Shown: one piece after another, positions 41,701-53,600 of the stretch
Position numbering within the stretch: position 1 is the first letter of the stretch
Layout: every line of letters begins with the position of its first letter
NCBI GenBank assembly: GCA_017562135.1
Contig: QEYB01001522.1
Span: 124,001 to 188,000 of the forward strand
Origin: Dipylidium caninum
Lineage: Eukaryota; Platyhelminthes; Cestoda; Cyclophyllidea; Dipylidiidae
DNA: 64,000 bases
Reading direction: 5' to 3'
Position numbers and translations under genes: made by a program
Notes under the pieces: model-generated
What the model saw: only the letters and a program-made list of their open reading frames with translations
Databases searched by the model: none
Told to the model about the DNA's origin: nothing

Positions 41701-44201
41701 CAATGTGGTTGAAACCTCAATCTGCGCAGCGTCGTCTATTGATATGCGTAGCCAAATTTTACTATGAAATATTATCGCAGTTTCATAATTTTTTTAATTT
41801 TCTGAGCACTTTCATCGTGCTTACGTAGGTGACATCTAACAGTAACCCTTGCTTTTTGCTTCGCTACAGTACATAACATCGGCATTTTTTTTGTAATTTT
41901 TTTAAAATTCAATTTTTACTCATGTTATAACAGGATTCCAAAACGGGTCAACGAGTTTCCATTTCATCAAATAAGTAAGTCATGTACCCATGGTTTTTTG
42001 AATTCTTCCCATTATTCGTTGGTTTAAACCAAATTGTTGCATTTTTTAAAATATATTTCCCTTATTTCAGTAAGTAAAATGTGCGAATATCTTGGTTAGT
42101 TATTTAAAATTACTTCCAAATCATATTTTGTGTGTATATACTAAAGCGACGTAATGCATCCCGTGTAATAAAACGGCATTTATTAAATCGCCAACCTGTA
42201 GTCCGCCAACCGACTGTTCTTTCACTCTCGTGGCTCGCTATTCCGCGAAGATGGAAGATTTGGGAAAGAAAGTGAATGCTCACCCTCTGGAACTCCTCTG
42301 TCCCCACAATCAGGGACCTTCCTACTCCTCTGTCTCGGCGATTAACTCATCCCTTTCTAGTACCTCAGCTTTTCCCACGAGCGAGGATGTTCTACCCCTC
42401 TTCGGACCCATCTGCTTCTCCCTTACAGCTCGACCAGATTCCGTACACAAACCCGTTCGCAGTGGTTTGCTGTGGATTAGAGTAAACCAGCTTTCGTGCT
42501 TACTTTCTTAATTAAATGGACAAAAGCTACATTGTATATGCCTGTCTGATACTGGACATTTTGTTAACTGCATGTCAGAAGGAACATATTTGTTTTCTCC
42601 ATATCTAACCAGTTATTATTTATTCTGTTAGATTATTCTCACAGTTGTCAGTTACGATAAATCGGTAACTATGCTATCCTTTTGTGTTAATTGCATCAGT
42701 TTTGTTTTGCAGGCACTGAGTCCTTCTCCTAGACAGGAGGGTTTAAGACTCTACTCTTGTGAACTGTTTAATCAACGCCTTTACGCCAAACTTCTACCAC
42801 CAGACGGCCGTAAAAATTGGGTGTGTGTTTGATGAAACTTCTTCTATTTCCACATAAAGTGTGAAGCTTTTGTCAGGGTTGTATATTACTTTTTGCTTCT
42901 TTATATTATTAGTTAACTGTCAAAGAAAGTCGTGACGAAACTGACAAGGTTGTGGGTAAAATGAGACCGCGGAATTCAACCTTGAAAGAAACTAGAAGTT
43001 CTCCTAATAACTGGGATCTTTCTATCAAAGTGGATCCGGTAATATTTTCAGACTTCATAACAATTCTTCCAATCAAAACACCAATGGTACTATAATACCT
43101 TTTACTTCATCTACTATGCCTTCATCCTGTGGGCCTCCTCTGATTTTATGTCTGTCTCCAATGGGCGACAGATTATTATTACACTTGGGTGATCTTTTAT
43201 TGATAGTATGATTTTTTTCATATATTCTAGGGAAAAGTAGACGGAGGTTTTTTTGTTATTTTGCTCGATTTCTTTCCTTTTCTTATTTGCATTGGTCACT
43301 ATAACATATGTTTGCTTTTCCTTTTCTCAGTCAACAAAAGTACTTGATAAGGAACCGGTCTGTCGCTTAACATCACTCTGTCTCGAAGCTCTTACGTTGG
43401 GGGAAAGCGAGTTCCTTCAATCAAGGTCACAACTTCTCTCCCGGAGGTCTTTGTCTGCAAATCCTCTCAATCTCACAGTGTCTGATGAAGAACCTCAGCA
43501 GGGAGGTCGAGGCAACTCTAATTCTTGCAATCAGGTGACCAGAATGTGGAGCCTCGACGCCTTGGAATCATCAAACTCATTATGTATTGAGAGGCAGATG
43601 GCAACGCTACATATTGCTTCGAGCTTTTGTGGCGATAAGGAGGATGAGGTCGTTCTTGAAATGGCAGCCTGTAATATGCTTTTCCTCAAAGGCTCAAGTG
43701 AGATTGAGGATCGTGAATCCCTAAGCGAATGGCTCATCGCTATACATGAACACATTAAAGAGCAAGGTTCGTCACTTAATCTGCTTTTCATTATTGTAAA
43801 GATGTGGAACTTTGTCACTATTTATTGGAGGATAAAAAATTAAGGACCATATGCTCTAGAATTAGTTCACTTTTTCTCGATCGGTCCACTTGCGACAATA
43901 TAAAGGCAGATTTTTGCTCGTTCGATATACCGTACTCGTGGTATCCCAAATCTTTTTTGGATCTGAACAAGATGCCAGTCAACGCATTATTTAATCGGAA
44001 TTAATTGCTAGTGTATTTCCTTCAGTGGACTGGGGTGTCGAGACCTTTGGACACGAAACATACATCCCAGAGGCGACCTCTCTTACCAAGCATGGGACCA
44101 TTATAAGAGCCTCAAACATTCCAAAGATTCCAACTGCGGCTCTGGAAGTACTGAATACCCGCATCTATGATGAAGGTGCAACGCCTATCACTGCTCTTTG
44201 A
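38703..44201 (+). CDS. RTKN: rhotekin-like Rho effector (HR1, anillin-like and PH domains)
   Basis: Rhotekins bind active Rho GTPases and septins and act in the cytoplasm at the actin cortex. Nine exons agree in phase: 38703-38979, 39384-39705, 41011-41179, 41934-41974, 42202-42481, 42713-42820, 42913-43038, 43331-43766, 44026-44201 (1935 nt, TGA at 44199). The first gives an HR1 Rho-binding helix (ERNLKLRDGALRILAVAA...). Exon junctions 1-2 read CLSGIRIPLLWKDTSL, matching rhotekin CISDLRIPLMWKD. Then come FCIVRVDDQIRETRL and VHPDFECIIEIYGYQ of the anillin-homology region, PLFGPICFSLTARP, and a PH domain split by a long Ser-rich insert and ending LSEWLIAIHEHIKEQ. The protein must start further upstream, since exon 1 begins at an acceptor. 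The donor at 43767 (GTTCGT) is weak. Anillin is the alternative family, but the IPLLWKD block favours rhotekin. Confidence 0.85.
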
Positions 44202-46171
44202 CAGCTTAGCGATCCTGCTTGCCCCCTCTTTATTCCCCCCGTTTTTTATTGTCTCGCGCTCCTAGACTGTCCCTCTATGGCGCCTCATCTATCCACGGCT
44301 TGTCTTTCCTTACATTACTTTATGTCGAGTCTCGAGTTTTTACAGTAAATATTTTTAGCTCCTTTCCTTAGTCTTTAATTTCTTTTTCGCAACTCCAGAA
44401 GTTTAAAAAGTGGTCGCATCAATACATCTGCGGGTTGTGTACTTTGAGGTAATTTCATTACAAAGATTTGAGCACAGTCGGGCCCTTTGCTGAATAAAGT
44501 GACGCTAACGGAGTCTAGAAAATTGTAATCCACTAAAAGGCTTGTTTCATACAACCAGGTAAGTAGTTACTCCTGCATTTGGTCGCAGCCTTTTTCAGGC
44601 GTGGTGTACACCTTGAAAGTGATGAGGTCCTTTTACACATCTTGTGTGACTAATTTCAAGTTGATTGATTGTTTTGTAAAACAGACGTATAATTATTGAC
44701 ATCAATACACCACACATCCCTGGTCTTCTTCTGAAAGATTTTTTCTCATGACGTATTCGCTTGCTATCATATCCGGATGCGTCTTCAAATATTATTTCAA
44801 CTAGCATGTTTAGTAAACACAGTCTTTTGTTCCCTCGTCCTATTGTTAATAGCTCTGGCATTTTATATGATTTCAAGGGTGATTCAAAGTGCTAGGAAGC
44901 ATGTCTTTTATAGAAGCTAGAGGTGTTTATATTACTATACCTTGTTGTTAGCTTCAACTTTGTTATAAGAAAGTTTACTCAGGTTCACTCTTTGGATCGT
45001 TTGCGTAGACCTCTTGTCCGTCCGAGCCGATTTAACAGTTTCTATTTTTGTGTCTTCCCAAAGGTATCGAATGTACGCGGCATAAAACGTCGTAATAAAG
45101 CATCAAAAAATTCCTACTAGTCTGGGAGTATTCATGATTGTATGTTTATCACGGCTGGATTTCTGCTTTCCATTTTAGTAAATTTCGCACACTTATTTGC
45201 TCATAGGGGTGAGAAGTTCGGGACGCTAGGCTGATAGCATCGGGCAACGATCTTGTTCAAAGTGGCAATGATATCACTTCTTGTACAATCTTCTCGAGAT
45301 CTAGTTTTGGCGGATTAAACAATGTTCGTCCAGCGGTAGGGAGGCGTCTAAAATGATCTGATTAAATGAGATCATAGCTAGTGGAATGTTAACAAGCTTT
45401 TCACTTAGAACAGATCCCACAAGGGAAATCATTTATTATAGAGTAGGCTTGATGTTGAATATCAATAAAATTTAGTGATTTTTCCTTTAATGTTTACCAT
45501 TGTATGAGTGGCGCTCAGGATTCCTACCAATACTTGCTGCCATTTAATCAAATATAAAACAGTTTTTTTCCCATGAAACCACATTTTAATGTAGTTAAGA
45601 CGGTTACATACTGGTGCGATCTATAGGAGGGATCTCACCGATGGAGGACGTATGTTGAAAAGTGGCCTTAATGGCAAAATATGTTGGAAACTACCTCAAT
45701 GTTTGTTAAGTGAAGTAAGCGAATCAACTTCCAGAGCATTGTGGGTAGTGTGCAGCTTATGTTCAACAACGTTAACAACTAATTTTGAGAGACGTATGAA
45801 ACATGGGTTAACAGACATATTTTACGCTGAACGACAGAATGTAAAACTTTAGACAAAGATAATTTATATCTCGCTTTTGATTTAAGGGGATGTATATGTT
45901 CGTATATAATTTGATGATTCAGTTTTCCCGGGGTAGGCCATAAAGCGGACTATGCTCAACATTCAACTTTTGTAAAGTAATCTTTAGTTTTTGTCAAATT
46001 CCACGATATCTGTGAAATATTTAAAAAGAGAGCTTTAGTCTGAGTTCACGTCCTGATTCTAGTACGAGCAGGACTTTTTCTGGGCTCAACGGATTTGCGG
46101 GTGTATCAGAAGGACGGCCGTTTACCGTTCCGCCGGTACGTAACCACGACTAATCAAGGAGCATCACATCA
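44202..46171. other. intergenic between rhotekin-like gene and ALG2
   Basis: About 2 kb between two genes on the same strand. It includes the rhotekin 3' UTR and the ALG2 promoter. Short open frames here have no recognisable domain. No TATA box was identified. Confidence 0.4.
44493..44498 (+). terminator. candidate polyadenylation signal of the rhotekin-like gene
   Basis: AATAAA about 290 nt downstream of the stop codon at 44201, the first such hexamer I see after it. Confidence 0.45.
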
Positions 46172-48210
46172 ATGTCTATTTTGTTCTTACATCCAGATTT
46201 GGGCATTGGTGGGGCGGAGCGTGCCATCATTGACATCGCAGTGTCTGCGAAACGTATTGGGTACGATGTCGAAATCATCACAAATTTCCATGACCCTGAG
46301 CACGCTTTTGAAGATACCATAGATGGCTCTCTCAAAATTACTCCTGTTTTTCAATGGCTCCCGAGGAGTATATTTGGCCGTTTTATAGCCCTGCTTGCCT
46401 TCGTAAAGATGATTCTTGCCTCAATCTGGATCTTTTTGGCGCGTCGCGACTTTGCTAACTTGGTGTTTGTAGATCAAGTGTCTGCTCCCATACCCATATT
46501 GAAATTGTTCGGCTTCAAGGTAAGATGTTTTTTGAATTGTATCACCAATTCCAGACAATATTTTTTGGTCACTTTCCTGACTTACTACTTTCACGGCATG
46601 ATTCAGTAATCAGAAAAGTATACAGATATCCACTAGACCGATTAGAAGAGTTTTCTTTGAGGCTGTCTGATACATTGATTGTGAACAGTTATTTCACTGC
46701 CGTGGTTTTCAAGCAAACATTTCCTTCCCTTAAAACTCGGCAGCCATTCGTGCTCTATCCGGTTCCAAACATGGAAAACATTGTACTACCTAAGGAACTG
46801 TTTGAAAAAAAGTCCGTTGATTCGGACTTCCTCCCAAGTTCGAAGTGTGCCCTTCGAATGGCTGTAAAAATTTTGGGTGTTCATCCGAAATTGCTTTTTT
46901 TGTCGATAAATCGCTATGAAAGAAAGAAAAATATTCAACTTGCTTTACAGTCTTTCGGTATGCTACTTGATTCAATTCCGCCACAAATATGATATTTTTC
47001 TATCGACCGCTTCCTGTTTTGCCGATTTATTATATATTCCTTTCATATTTCACATACGTTATGTGATTTCTGCTAAATTGTCGTATCTACACAGAAGCTT
47101 TTATTGCTTCTGATGCATAGTTTATTGTGTCATATACTTGAGGATCTAATGCATTTTTGTATACCGGCTAATAAATTGACACTCCCATTAAAATGAACAC
47201 GACTGAAATTCATTTTACTTTCTTTTTATAGCCTTTCTAAGGGAGAATTGGTCGAGCTTAGTGAAGAATTCGTCTATGTCTCCTTCAGATGTTTACTTTG
47301 TTCATGCTGGCGGGTATGACGTGCGCGTTCGCGAAAATGTGGAGCACTTCAATGAACTTAAACGATTATCGGAACGTTTAAAGGTTCTCGAGTCACCAAG
47401 CTAAAAATAATTCTGCTTGTGGTTATTAATTCGATCCTTTTTGAACACTAGATTTCAGATCAGGTTGTTCTGCTGCAGTCGGTATCATCTCCGATCAAGT
47501 ACGTGTTGATTGCAGCGAGTTCGGCTCTAATATATACACCATCCTTTGAGCACTTCGGCATTGTGCCAATTGAGGCTATGCACCTAGGTCGGCCCGTTAT
47601 TGCTATTAATGCTGGAGGCCCGCGTGAAACCATTATTGACCAAGAAACCGGTTTTCTCTGTTCCATTTCCAATGGCGACGCTTTCGACAATGAACAGATT
47701 GCTTTTCAGATTGCTGAATACATGTCCAGGTAATCGTTAATAAGCGGGGTGTTTACTCGGTAGACCTTTGTTTGTTTCCATTTGTCCTATGTACTGAAAA
47801 GAAATGCAAACTCGTCATTTTATTTCATTTAACGTTAATGTTAATATATTTCATGAAAACCCTATATTTAAGTTTCATCATGTAAGTCCTTTGAATCGCG
47901 CTTATTTCTTTAATGCATGCGACCCTGTCAAGCCCCTTGTGTACCCACTTAAACCTAGTCGACCAAGTATCTTTTGGACGTTAAGCTGTCAGGGTTTGAT
48001 ACATAAGTTTCTTAAGCTTATTCTTTCCTTTCTAGTCTTCAGTTCTCATTCCTTTCTAGGTTTATAAACGATCCCGATTTGACAACGACGATGGGAAAGT
48101 GCTCTTATGAACACGTGGCACAGAAGTTTTCAACGAAGTCCCTTCGCCATGACCTTGCGGTTATCCTCAAAAATACACTTTCGGGTGATGAGACTAAAAA
48201 GCATCAATAA
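46172..48210 (+). CDS. ALG2: alpha-1,3/1,6-mannosyltransferase ALG2
   Basis: ALG2 adds the second and third mannose to the dolichol-linked oligosaccharide on the cytosolic face of the ER, early in N-glycosylation. Five exons agree in phase: 46172-46519, 46555-46957, 47232-47383, 47452-47729, 48060-48210, giving 443 aa (human ALG2 has 416). The N-terminus MSILFLHPDLGIGGAERAII has the glycosyltransferase-4 Gly-rich loop. HFPDLLLSRHDSVIRKVYR, VNSYFTAVVFKQTF, LSINRYERKKNIQLAL and AGGYDVRVRENVEH follow. The GT-B donor-site motif FEHFGIVPIEAMHLGRPVIA contains the E-x7-E signature. A hydrophobic segment near residues 64-90 fits the membrane-associated helix of the family. Intron 1 is only 35 nt. No defects were seen. 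Confidence 0.97.
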
Positions 48211-48211
48211 A
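48206..48211 (+). terminator. polyadenylation hexamer overlapping the ALG2 stop codon
   Basis: AATAAA contains the ALG2 TAA stop (48208-48210). If used, the 3' UTR would be only about 15-30 nt. A later signal could be used instead. Confidence 0.4.
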
Positions 48212-48776
48212 TCTTGATAACCTCTAATCGGCAATCCCATTACTTATTTTGTCATTACTGGCGTGCAACAGCTCCAATCTATAAGAACTATATTTTCTGA
48301 CCACAGGGGCTCTTAATATGTCAATTAGCTTAGGTAAAAATGAATAGGAATAGTTTTATTGTGCACCCAAACCCAAAATTGTTTCTGCGTTTATTATTCG
48401 TCGCAGGTCGAACCGCATTTGGGTTGATGTTTTTTTTTGCGGAGCAACCAAAATCAGTACTTGTTTCGTCTGGTCTCGTTTTTATCACCTTTATGAAGGG
48501 TCATCACTTGATGAAGAAACGCTATGAGCTGTGAATGATTCTCCCTTATCCTTCTTTTGTGGTACTGCCTCACCAAATATTTCCACATCGTTTAAAAGGT
48601 GGTGTCACTTCATGGTTGGTGAGGGTAGCGGGAGGGTGGCTGCCGGGTTCATTTTCCCTTTTTTCTAGGAAGTGATCAAGATTGTTCTTGGTATACTTTG
48701 AAGTATGCTAGTTAAATCCATAATGCCGATTTGTTAAATTAATTTTATAGCTGTATGGAGAGTAACGCAGAAGTGT
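48211..48776. other. ALG2 3' flank
   Basis: About 570 bp. A short plus-strand open frame near 48340-48534 has no recognisable domain. Nothing else is supported. Confidence 0.4.
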
Positions 48777-48946
48777 CTATTTCCCCACAACACCCTCAAG
48801 CGGGTCGGTAGTCATGTTGTACTGCCCAAACCGCAGTGGTAGGGCAGATTGAATGGCGTCGTTAAATAACTGGATCACATCTTTTTCAGTAATTTTGTTG
48901 ATGCCTCTGACTATCTCCTTTTGGTGACTCGTTGGGAAGAGAATTC
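48777..48946 (-). pseudogene. possible orphan exon of an M16 (insulysin/nardilysin-like) peptidase
   Basis: After a CAAGCAG acceptor the frame reads ILFPTSHQKEIVRGINKITE then KDVIQLFNDAI and ends at TAG (48779-48777). The block KITEKDVIQLFNDAI resembles the KTLTKEDIIKFYKEML helix near the C-terminus of insulin-degrading enzyme. No other M16 exon and no zinc-binding HxxEH exon were found in the 10 kb upstream, where the Sp gene sits. It may be a pseudogene fragment, or a 3' exon of a gene in whose intron the Sp gene is nested. The similarity is weak. Confidence 0.3.
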
Positions 48947-49557
48947 CTGCTTGGTTAAACAGAAGCACTCTTAAGCTGAAGTGATAAAGACGATAATGAC
49001 AATATTGACATTGAGTATTTGAACAATTATATCTCAAAATCAGCCCTATTGAGATTACTTGCAATGCCGCTATGCTTTGACCACAGTGTTTTTTGATTCA
49101 ATGGAACATTGTGGTTCTCCCATTAGCCTTTATTCGCACAAAAATATAGTCGTTGTAAGTCTTAAACGTATAGTTGTTTCCTCACAATCCACTAAAGCAT
49201 AGGCGAATTGGCGGTAATGTAAACGCTGATGTGGGTTATTTACATGTTGAATATCGGAAGTTTTCGTCGGTAATCCCGGCAGCATTTGTAAATTCGTGCT
49301 CCAGGGTGAGAGATCTTTTCAAAATCCCCCCGTGGATCATCATGGTACGCCATTCTCCAGTTGTCGAGTGCCCCTGTCGCATCCGCACAGTGAACGCAAG
49401 CCTTCAGGGCACCACTTGATGAGATAATAAGGACACCAAAAACCGATCTGTCAGGCCACAAATTCATACATTTTTCGATCAAAAATTAGTTAATTGTTTT
49501 AATAAACGATTTAAAAACAAGTATTTGGACAAATGTATAAAATTGGAGCGATTTTTT
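48947..49557. other. Sp gene 3' flank
   Basis: About 600 bp. A minus-strand open frame at 49240-49482 has no recognisable domain. The 3' UTR of the Sp gene should lie at the right end. Confidence 0.4.
49498..49503 (-). terminator. candidate polyadenylation signal of the Sp gene
   Basis: ATTAAA on the minus strand, about 55 nt downstream of the Sp stop codon. Confidence 0.4.
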
Positions 49558-50658
49558 CTATGAATACCGACCGGGCCTCCTTCTTTTAATGCCGTTACGC
49601 AAATCGCGGATGTCAATTTCAGCGCTATCGAGGTACAGTTCATCCCCTTCTGCGGATACCAAGGCACAGTTCGAAAGACCATTTTCCTTTGCTGAGTCCT
49701 CCGCAGTGGCAAATGCACATGTGACAGCAAACGCAACCGCATTAACCAGTGCATTTGACTCCTCGTTGGCATCGGACACCTTCGGAGACCGGTGAGTTTT
49801 ACGGTGCTTGCTCAGATGATCGCTGCGCATGAACCGTTTCCCACATACGGAACACTGGAATTTCTTTTCCCCCGTATGAGTTCGTATATGACGCTGTAGT
49901 TCATCTGATCGAGTGAAAGCTTTTTCACAACCTTGGAAGTTGCACTTATAGGGTCGGGTATTACTGTGGTTGCGTAAGTGGGCTGATAAATGGCTGGTCT
50001 TACCATATAGCTTAGTACAACGCCAACAAAAATGCAATTTTTGGGGCATAGTTTGCACTAGTTTACCAAAAGCCGCCACGAGGCATAGGGGACACATGCA
50101 TTTGTGGCACTTGTGGCTGGCATCGGGAATTGTCGCAGCTAATCCATTGGCTGAATCACATACTGATTGGGGTAGGAGAAGTTTGGGCAGTTTTTGAAGA
50201 AATTCATATTGTGATTCCAACGGGGGAGATTGAATGGGTTCCTTTAAAATCTCTCTCGCTCTCTGTTTATTAGGTAACATCCATGAGGGAAACTTCCGTG
50301 ACGGGATGGACTGTGAGGACGCTGAAGGCACTGGCAATGGTGGCAGCGGCCGTGACATTGTCATAGAAGTCGGCAGCAACCCGCTAAGGTAAAACTGTGG
50401 AGGTAGGAGTGGCTGAGGTGGTAACATGTTGCCGGAACTAACAGCGCTCGCGTTGCTGAGGAGGGCATCAGCCCGTGATTTAAGAGTTTTGTACTCACAA
50501 CTACTCCAAAAGTCATTGGTTGGCATGCTGTTCATATGACATTTGTTGATACTGAGACTGAATAAAATTGGCCCCTCTCCGCTGTAAAATTCAATGGGTG
50601 GACAAAAGGTGTTTCGGCCTCCTTTCAGCCATTGAAGTATTCTTTCCATATCTGCCAT
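49558..50658 (-). CDS. Sp/Buttonhead-family zinc-finger transcription factor
   Basis: Sp factors bind GC boxes in the nucleus. The 366-aa protein is encoded by one exon with ATG at 50658. It has a Pro/Ser-rich N-terminal half, a Buttonhead box (CHKCMCPLC, residues 184-192) and three C2H2 fingers at about 211-231, 239-261 and 269-289. The recognition helices [24 protein letters not shown] and [12 protein letters not shown] match the Sp pattern almost exactly, and the Buttonhead box separates it from KLF factors. Finger 1 has Cys-x2-Cys (CWRC) where Sp proteins normally have Cys-x4-Cys. The C-terminal tail of about 75 residues is unusually long, Ala/Glu-rich and ends in a basic cluster. The Sp1-type SP box was not seen at the N-terminus. 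Sp5 to Sp9 are the likely relatives. Confidence 0.92.
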   Translation of the reverse strand: MADMERILQWLKGGRNTFCPPIEFYSGEGPILFSLSINKCHMNSMPTNDFWSSCEYKTLKSRADALLSNASAVSSGNMLPPQPLLPPQFYLSGLLPTSMTMSRPLPPLPVPSASSQSIPSRKFPSWMLPNKQRAREILKEPIQSPPLESQYEFLQKLPKLLLPQSVCDSANGLAATIPDASHKCHKCMCPLCLVAAFGKLVQTMPQKLHFCWRCTKLYGKTSHLSAHLRNHSNTRPYKCNFQGCEKAFTRSDELQRHIRTHTGEKKFQCSVCGKRFMRSDHLSKHRKTHRSPKVSDANEESNALVNAVAFAVTCAFATAEDSAKENGLSNCALVSAEGDELYLDSAEIDIRDLRNGIKRRRPGRYS

Positions 50659-53600
50659 ACGAGGAGAACAGGATTTGGAGATACGATAGGTTGATAGAAG
50701 AAATACTCGACGCTATAGACTCTGAGTTTTTAACAAATTGGAGTTCACTTTTGCTCTACCGAAGCGGATAACAGTCCAAAGTGGAATATTCCAAATAAAT
50801 GACAGAGAAATAATGGTTTGGGACTTTTTCTCGTTTTACCGTATAACCTAGAGGCGTCCTGCACTCCGTTTATTCGAATCACTGTCTAAACAACATTGCC
50901 GTAGATGAGCCACTGGTTAGACTGATTGTGTTTCACCCAAGCCAACTTTCCAGTTCCCAGTTAAATATTCGTAGGATTCTTAAGACAGACTCACATCATC
51001 CGGTTTTTCTACTCACTTAAGAGACCCGAAGTTGCAAATGTCTGTGAGTAGGACCGCAGTCTATTTAAATAGGACAAATACTTATAATATAAACTACCAC
51101 ACTGTAGTCAGTTTAACAAAGAGAAAGAGAACTAACTAGCTGATCTGCCAACAGATGGGTGGGTGAGTGAACGAGAGGGCGTGACAAGGTTTGATTGTGC
51201 CTCCAATACTTTGTGTGCGCAGGTTGGTGCTCAGCACGTCAGCTCACTCCGACTCCGCCTACTCTTTAGTCTCAATACATTAATTCAGGAAGCTAATCGT
51301 TTCAACGATTTTTTGCGTGTGGAAAAATGGATGTGAATATTAGGTTAATACAGGCTTTCGGTGTAGTCGCCTGACTTGAAATAGGGTAAGCTACTTCACT
51401 TCCTTAATAACTTTACGCTTTCTTGAAGGACAAGGAGTGAATGGATCTTAAATCCAATTAAGACGAATAAAGGTTCTTAAAAAACTGTCTAGAGAGCATT
51501 ATCTTTAAACCCGAGACCGGGAAGTGGTAATTAAAAAGGTTGCTGGAAAAGAAATGCTCGGGAAGTATGCAAAAAATCCTCCCAAGTAATAAGGAAAGAA
51601 TGTTTGCCACCAAACAAGGTTGTCAAACGTAAATCAGCACTGCAGCTTTACTAATAGCTCTTACTTACATCACAAACAATTCCGGCAGCTGTCAGAGTTG
51701 CATAATTCTGTTAAGCCTATACCCTTATTTATGCGTCAATTTAACCAATCATATATGCGTCTATGCTGGTCTCTTTTGCGCCTGTGACGTGTAGGCCAAT
51801 GGGGCGGCGGCATTAGGCGCAACATGCGAGACGCGGGTCGCACGTCCGCACGCCGGCAATACACGCGCCGGGGGCGGAGCGTCACGCCGGAAGGTGCATG
51901 TCCAGCCCTGTCGCCACGACATCACTCGAGTCACATACGCAGAAATTATGATACTGCTCACGTCTCTAACATTTCCAACACCACCAGAGGCCAAATGCGT
52001 TTTTAAATTTAGTTTAACTCTCTCAGTAGGAGGCGGGTCTACGGGATGCGGCATAGTCGATTAACTCATACTTTCACTAATACTTTCTGGATTATTTTCG
52101 AGTTAGTCTTGAAAGTTATCAACCACATGTGCTCCATGGACGAGTAAGTTTACCAGTAATAAGATTTTTTAAGGTGTGTTTCGCTGAGATGCGTTTTAGA
52201 TAGCTCCACCTAGTGCATAAATGGGTTTTAAAGGTTCATAAAAGTCGAAATGGAGGGAGCACTGGGGACTCAAACTCGTCGGATGTGGGCGAACAACAAA
52301 GACTGTCACCATGTAGCAATAATCAGACTCTAAACTAACACTTTCGAAGTGAACGATTCTAGGTCCGATTCTTCTTTATGACTTGATCGTATTATTCTTC
52401 CCTCCCTGTGTTTGATCTAATCTGTCAATTAGTAATTAGCCAGTTTCCCCACTATGGACAAAGCTTGGAGAAATCAGTTCAGCGGGCAGCAATAATAAAC
52501 ACTTCTTGAAGCCTAACGGACCAATAATTAATTGGCGCTGTCGGAAGGAAGGAGTTCAGTTTTTTTATTCCTCCTAGAGCTTAGCTTTGCAGATCATTGT
52601 AATGTTAACAGGTTAGTGAATTGTTAACCTTCCAGAGTAACTTACCTATCCATCAGAATTCTCCATTTTAATCACCACCGCCTTACTTAAATCCATAACA
52701 ACCCGTCCAAGTAATATTTCAAAGATCCCATGATGTTCGCTTTACGAGCAGACTATTTGAGGTAAGTTCAAATCTGGCCTAAAATAGCAATCCCCTTTCC
52801 TTGGAAGTGCTCCAGCCTGATGGATAAAAGAGCCTATACCCATTTGCAAGCACACACGTTTGCCCACTGAAGGGTGCTGCTTCCCCACCTGGGGAACTGG
52901 GAGCCGGTGGCACCACGCCCCGCACACACACGCACACCAAAAGATGGTGTCGAGTAACGAGAGGCGTTTCACGCTCAGGCCGCAGAGTTGAGGAGCGCTG
53001 CATTCTCTCCGGTGTAAAGTGTAGGTTCGGAGCTCACAATCGGTATATTGAATGGGTTCTTAAGTTGGAGTTTTCATGTTACGAAGCTTAATGATCCACA
53101 GCTCTTATTATTCTGTCTTAACCTCGCCCCTCGATAATGATGGTCGGCATGGGATAATTCGTGACGCCTTGCGAAAGTCTAATCAAGTCCATGATCACTT
53201 TGAATGTCAGGAAGCATTGTTGCCACTCTGACGTAACTGCGAAGCGGCTTTTAAGCAAAGAGAGAGCGGTGAGAGGAAATCTTTGGTTGGTTAAGTGCTT
53301 ATAACGAAACGTTACCCGAATTCTGTCTACTACTGAGGGCTGCGGCATTACCAATAGTATTTGCGACTCTAACGCCAGTGTATAGGAGGCCGACTAATAA
53401 GAGGCCTTCATTCATTCATCAGATTCGTAAACATGTTTGATGATAAAAAAGCCAAGTCTCCACCGCCCACTTCCACGGCCATGAGCAGAAGAGTATACAG
53501 TGACATTTTGGCACTAGCAGTGACACTGTACACTGACCAGCCTCCGCTCATCGGAGCACTGTGGCAGTTAGCAGTGCAACACATGCACAAGCAACCCATA

